From Rhodospirillales bacterium BBD 1991-14 (GTDB taxonomy: Bacteria > Pseudomonadota > Alphaproteobacteria > Kiloniellales > Kiloniellaceae), in assembly GCA_001657395.1 (NCBI GenBank), contig LYSY01000005.1, positions 1-64,000 of the forward strand: a DNA stretch of 64,000 bases. The letters run 5' to 3'. The notes below the pieces were generated by a model. The model saw nothing but the letters and a program-made list of their open reading frames with translations. It was not told where the DNA came from and did not search any database. The translations under genes were made by a program, and so were the position numbers. Positions 60,625-64,000 of the stretch are shown here, in pieces; positions within the stretch are counted from its first letter, which is position 1; the number at the start of each line of letters is the position of its first letter.

Positions 60625-60858
60625 TGATCCAGAGATGATCGGCGAAGTTCTGGACATCATGGTGACGCTGGCGAATGAGGGCATGACCATGCTCTGCGTG
60701 ACCCATGAAATGGGCTTCGCGAGGAAGGTCGCCGATCAGGTGATCTTTATGGACGGATATGAGATCATCGAGGAGAACGATCCGGATGAGTTCTTCACCA
60801 ATCCGGGGAGCGAGCGGACGAAGACCTTTCTGGACCAGGTCCTCAGTCACCAGAGCGG
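60622..60858 (+). pseudogene. duplicated 3' fragment of aapP plus flanking DNA
   Basis: 237 bp match 35217-35453 colinearly without indels: the last 75 codons of aapP (from [19 protein letters not shown]) and the AGAGCGG after its stop. The stop itself is changed (TAG to CAG), so the frame runs on to 60964. Visible substitutions include R to Q in ADQVIF and G to Y in MDGYEI. Matching downstream DNA (CTTCAGTCAACCGAGCC) resumes at 60871. It is a relic without Walker motifs. Confidence 0.88.
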
Positions 60859-61363
60859 ATCTGCTCCGGCGCTTCAGTCAACCGAGCCTGTCTTTCAGGA
60901 GCATCGGTGCCGCCGCGCCCCGTCCTGGGGACGGGGCGCTGCCGGATTGGTTTCGTGGGCATGATCCCAATATGCCAGGGCTTCGGCGGACAGGTTTGAG
61001 CCTGCGCAGTTTCTGTTCGCCTTTGGCTCACTGCGACCTTGTTCGCGCTTACGCGGCGCCACTGGCGCCACGGTCGCTCACCAGCCTTGACGTTATTAGC
61101 GCTCCCTTTGGTCGCGGCTCATACCTTCATGAGCGCAAGCCCGGATACTGACCCTGCAGCCCGAAACGCAAGAAAGCCGCCCTGAGAGCGGCTTCTTTGC
61201 GTTTGGTTAAGGGGCCCCGCAACCAACGGTGTCAGCAAGGTCTTTTCCAAACGGCGGCATGAAGAGCCAGTTTGAGCCACCAAGCTGTGACTTCGGGCCT
61301 CGTTGATTGTGTAAGCCAAAGAAGTGTCTTGGTCCACGGTCTCCAATACACTTCCAAAGCCTC
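60859..61363. other. non-coding gap after the aapP relic
   Basis: About 500 bp. The first ~50 bp continue the duplication of the aapP downstream region. The rest has no credible gene; it contains a terminator-like hairpin and copy 4 of the dispersed repeat (61168-61262). Confidence 0.55.
61168..61262 (-). terminator. terminator-like hairpin with dispersed repeat, copy 4
   Basis: On the minus strand GCAAAGAAGCCGC and GCGGCTTTCTTGC pair around TCTCAGG and run into GTTTC, a plausible end for the amidase transcript. At 61204-61262, GGTTAAGGGGCCCCGCAACC plus the TTCCAAACGGCGGCATG segment repeat the element at 16328-16390. Confidence 0.55.
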
Positions 61364-62743
61364 TCACTCGAATCCCCTTGGATTGCTTTTGAACCTGAAA
61401 ACGGCCTCAACAAGAACCGCGCGCTTCAGCAAGCCTTCATCCCCCAGGATCGGCCCTACCAGCATGGTGCCGACGGGCAGACCCGACTGTACAAACCCAC
61501 AGGGAAGCGAGACCGCAGGGTGGCCAGTGAAGTTGAAAACGCCGCAGTTTCTCCAGGACAGCGTTGAGTGATCTTCGGGACGCTTGTCAATCGGAGCCGC
61601 CGTGATCGTAGCAGTAGGCATTGCGATGACATCACAGTCCTTGAACAAGCTCTCCACCTGTCGTCGGAAAGCCAGGCGGAAGTGTTGCGCCCTGGCATAG
61701 TCGGCAGCGGTAACGCTTTGTCCGTCCTCGATTTTCTTGCGGACATCCAGGCCAAAACAGTCCGGGAAGTCTGCGAAGTTGGCTTCATGGATTGCGTTGG
61801 CTTCCGCGAAAGTCAATCGAGTCGCCGCGATCGCTCCATTGATATTTGGAAGCTCCAGCTCGATCAGCTTCGCTCCGGCTTCCTTCAAGAGATCGAGAGC
61901 ACTCTCGACCACCGTTACAACGTCAACCCGGCCTTCAAAGAACGGTTTGCGAACAGTGCCAACACGGAGATCCCTCCAAGAACCCGCTGGCCGTTGGTCT
62001 CCGCTCCGGTTCTGCACTGAAAGCGAATAGGGGTCGGCCGGATCCTTGCCCGCAACGGCGCCGAACAGGAGCCCAGCATCCTCCACCGAACGTGTCAGCG
62101 CGCCGACATGGTCCATCGACCATGCGAGCGGCAGCACCCCAGCCATGCTTACCCGACCGAAGCTTGGCTTGAAGCCAACAATCCCGCAGGCGTGAGCTGG
62201 CTGGCGGACCGATCCACCGGTATCCGTACCAAGTGCGGCATAGGCAAGCCCGGCGGCGACCGCAGCCGCCGAACCGCTGCTCGAACCACCGGCGTCGTGG
62301 TTCAAGGCCCAAGGATTCCCCGTGGCGCCGAAGTGCGGGTTGATGCCGCTCATGCCATAGGCGAGTTCATGCATGGTTGTCTTACCAAGCAAGACCGCCC
62401 CGGCCTCACGCAGGCGCGCGACCGCGGCCGCATCGTGATCTGGCACCCAATCCGTATAGAGCCTAGACCCGCAGCTTGTCCGAATGCCCTGCGTGGCGAA
62501 GTTGTCCTTGATCGCAACCGGAATGCCGTGAAGCGGGCCGCGATCCTGACCCTCTGCAAGCTCCTCGTCGGCTTGGCGCGCCTGCTTCAGTGCGAGTTCG
62601 CTCGTGACGGTGACGAAAGCGTTGAGTGAGGGGTTGTGTGATTCAATTCGGCGAAGCAAATGGCGCGTCAGATCAAGGGACGAGGTCTGCCGGCTGCGCA
62701 ACTGGGATGCCGCAGCCGCAATTGTTTCAAAATGCAGGGCCAT
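61364..62743 (-). CDS. amidase (amidase signature family)
   Basis: A 459-residue amidase. The Ser-cisSer-Lys triad is visible: Lys79 in GIPVAIKDN, the cis-Ser near 154 in AGGSSSGSAAA and the nucleophile Ser177 in GTDTGGSVRQPA. Length and pattern suit GatA-like or AtzF-like amidohydrolases that act on small amides. It is not GatA itself, as no gatB or gatC is near. It lies 23 bp after an FAD amine oxidase in the same direction, so both may act on one nitrogen compound. Confidence 0.9.
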   Translation of the reverse strand: MALHFETIAAAASQLRSRQTSSLDLTRHLLRRIESHNPSLNAFVTVTSELALKQARQADEELAEGQDRGPLHGIPVAIKDNFATQGIRTSCGSRLYTDWVPDHDAAAVARLREAGAVLLGKTTMHELAYGMSGINPHFGATGNPWALNHDAGGSSSGSAAAVAAGLAYAALGTDTGGSVRQPAHACGIVGFKPSFGRVSMAGVLPLAWSMDHVGALTRSVEDAGLLFGAVAGKDPADPYSLSVQNRSGDQRPAGSWRDLRVGTVRKPFFEGRVDVVTVVESALDLLKEAGAKLIELELPNINGAIAATRLTFAEANAIHEANFADFPDCFGLDVRKKIEDGQSVTAADYARAQHFRLAFRRQVESLFKDCDVIAMPTATITAAPIDKRPEDHSTLSWRNCGVFNFTGHPAVSLPCGFVQSGLPVGTMLVGPILGDEGLLKRAVLVEAVFRFKSNPRGFE

Positions 62744-62766
62744 GCCGACATCGACTCCAGCGTACT

Positions 62767-64000
62767 CTACAAAAACCGTTCCGCAGAGACACAGGAGCGG
62801 TCCAAGTTGGATTTGGAACCTTCTATCGACTCGGCCACAATCCGTCCCGTTGCAGGCGCCATACCGAGCCCGTAGTGGCTGTGCCCGAAGGCGCCATAGA
62901 GATTGCGGATGCCAGCCAACCTGCCAATAACCGGAAGACTGTCGGGAAAAGATGGCCGCGCGCCGACCCAGCGCCGCGATTGCGCGGTATTGAGTCGTGG
63001 GATCAGCCGCTTTGACATGGGCGCCAGGATATCCGCACGCCGGTAGTTTGGTGGCGCACCGACATCCGCGAATTCCGAGGTGCCCGCGCTCCTGACACCG
63101 CCTTCCATCGAGCTGATGATGAACTTGCCGGAGACGTCCAGAATGGAATGATTCAGTCGTACCCCAGGCTCGCTGAACTCCAGATGGTAGCCCCTCTCCG
63201 ACACCAGGGGAAGCTGGATACCCAGCGGCTCCAGGAGCTCAACCGACCAGACGCCGCCGCAGAGGACGAGCTTGTTTGTCGCGATCAGCCCGCGGTCTGT
63301 TTCCAGTTCGATGCTGCCGTCTTCGTTCGGTCGAAGGCTCTTTACATCGCATCGGAGAAAGTTGGCTCCCTGCCTTCTCATCTTCTCGGCAAGCGCCCTG
63401 CAGATTTCCCCGGGCGCCAAGGCGCGCGCCTGCCCTTTCACGATCACTGCCTGGGCAACTTGCGGAGAGAGCTCCGGTTCGATCTCGCGCAGTTCGCGCC
63501 CATCCACGATCTCCACCGGCGCGCCTCTTCCCATTCGCAGTTGCCAGCTCAGTTCCGATAGGTCGGGCTGACGTCTTCCGCGAAACACATTGATAAACCA
63601 GCTGTGCTGAAGAAGAGCTTCGCGGCCAGTTCCCTTCAGAAGGTGCTGATAGGCCTCTATGTTGCCCTGCATCAGCATGTCCATCGCGTTGGAGATCTCA
63701 TGCACCCTTCGCAGGCGGGTATTTGCGAAGAACCGCGCGATCCAAGGCATCAGCTTGGGAAGTTCCCTGACACGCACCCTGAGAGGCCCTTCAGGATCCA
63801 GCAACCATCCTGGCACGGATCTCCATATGCCGGGCATGCTCTGGGGCACGCAGGACCATGGCGAGACGATCCCGGCGTTGCCGTAACTTGTTGCCTGCCC
63901 GGGCTCGTCGCGATCGATGACGGTAACGGAAAGCCCACGCTCCTGAAGCGCCAAAGCGCTGCAGATGCCCACGATGCCTGCCCCGACAATGGTCACATCG
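62767..64000 (-). CDS. DadA-like FAD-dependent oxidoreductase (D-amino acid dehydrogenase family), 5' end outside window
   Basis: At least 409 residues. The frame reads DVTIVGAGIVGICSALALQE at its N-terminus, so the true start lies just beyond base 64000; the GTG at 63996 falls inside the FAD motif. YGNAGIVSPWSCVPQSMPG and the C-terminal RPSFPDSLPVIGRLAGIRN and GHSHYGLGMAPATG are typical of DadA-like D-amino acid dehydrogenases. It oxidises an amino or imino acid. It is probably co-transcribed with the amidase. Confidence 0.88.
   Translation of the reverse strand, partial: DVTIVGAGIVGICSALALQERGLSVTVIDRDEPGQATSYGNAGIVSPWSCVPQSMPGIWRSVPGWLLDPEGPLRVRVRELPKLMPWIARFFANTRLRRVHEISNAMDMLMQGNIEAYQHLLKGTGREALLQHSWFINVFRGRRQPDLSELSWQLRMGRGAPVEIVDGRELREIEPELSPQVAQAVIVKGQARALAPGEICRALAEKMRRQGANFLRCDVKSLRPNEDGSIELETDRGLIATNKLVLCGGVWSVELLEPLGIQLPLVSERGYHLEFSEPGVRLNHSILDVSGKFIISSMEGGVRSAGTSEFADVGAPPNYRRADILAPMSKRLIPRLNTAQSRRWVGARPSFPDSLPVIGRLAGIRNLYGAFGHSHYGLGMAPATGRIVAESIEGSKSNLDRSCVSAERFL

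Noticed and set aside
60635-60964. 109-codon plus-strand frame as a functional ATPase
   Set aside because: It has no Walker A, signature or Walker B motif; it is the tail of aapP read through a lost stop.
1-64000. CRISPR arrays, phage structural genes, toxin-antitoxin pairs or secondary-metabolite synthases
   Set aside because: I looked for spaced direct repeats and for the characteristic protein families on both strands and found none.

Overview
The window is a gene-dense stretch of high-GC chromosome or large replicon, most like a heterotrophic alphaproteobacterium of the Rhodospirillales/Rhizobiales/Rhodobacterales type. That placement is an inference from gene families (Aap-type amino-acid ABC transporter, GlxA regulators, BKACE, MttB-like methyltransferase, ProU-type transporter, Atu4866 family) and from GC-rich codon use. 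No rRNA, tRNA, CRISPR array or replication origin was seen. Almost everything codes for uptake and breakdown of small nitrogen-, sulfur- or ring-containing compounds, each block with its own regulator.

Layout. (1) 1-7.4 kb, plus strand: a BKACE enzyme cut by the window edge, an SSAT-like acetyltransferase, a class III aminotransferase, an acetylpolyamine-amidohydrolase/HDAC-like protein, then a non-pyrrolysine MttB-like methyltransferase and a BCCT betaine-type transporter closed by a clear terminator. (2) 7.4-16.2 kb: a GntR(FCD)-headed minus operon (DapA-family lyase, PuuC-like aldehyde dehydrogenase, FAD oxidoreductase), divergent from a ProVWX betaine transporter and a GlxA regulator. (3) 16.9-35.4 kb: an amino-acid ABC transporter (aapJQM), a persulfide-dioxygenase-like MBL protein, VOC protein, C-S lyase-like PLP enzyme, BisC-type Mo enzyme, IclR regulator, rhodanese, FAD amine oxidase, hydantoinase/oxoprolinase A and B, SDR, propionyl/acetyl-CoA synthetase and, last, the ATPase aapP that the distant aapJQM lacks. 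Three promoter regions in this block share one motif, so it reads as a single regulon for a sulfur-containing amino-acid-like compound. This is my best candidate for an undescribed system. (4) 36.5-51.7 kb: an IclR-controlled hydroquinone operon (two-subunit hydroquinone 1,2-dioxygenase, semialdehyde dehydrogenase, maleylacetate reductase, 3-oxoadipate CoA-transferase, thiolase) with a complete branched-chain-type ABC transporter, a hydroxyquinol 1,2-dioxygenase, a hemerythrin-YciI fusion broken by an amber codon, and a Rieske protein. (5) 51.7-61 kb: an accessory zone bounded by a dead integrase fragment and an IS3-type transposase remnant fused to a duplicated 3' piece of aapP. It holds a TetR/MFS/DJ-1/membrane-protein operon and NmrA, AraC, Atu4866, SnoaL, SDR and LysR genes. 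(6) 61.3-64 kb, minus strand: an amidase and a DadA-like FAD oxidoreductase running off the window.

How they work together. Blocks 1 and 2 fit uptake (BCCT, ProU) and demethylation, deamination or oxidation of quaternary amines and polyamines. Block 3 fits import of an amino-acid-like sulfur compound, sulfoxide reduction, C-S cleavage, sulfane-sulfur detoxification and activation of the carbon remnant to a CoA ester. Block 4 is a complete route from hydroquinone to succinyl-CoA plus acetyl-CoA. Dispersed palindromic repeats (near 3.66, 16.33, 35.45-35.95 and 61.2 kb) lie between blocks and next to terminators, and mark the seams.
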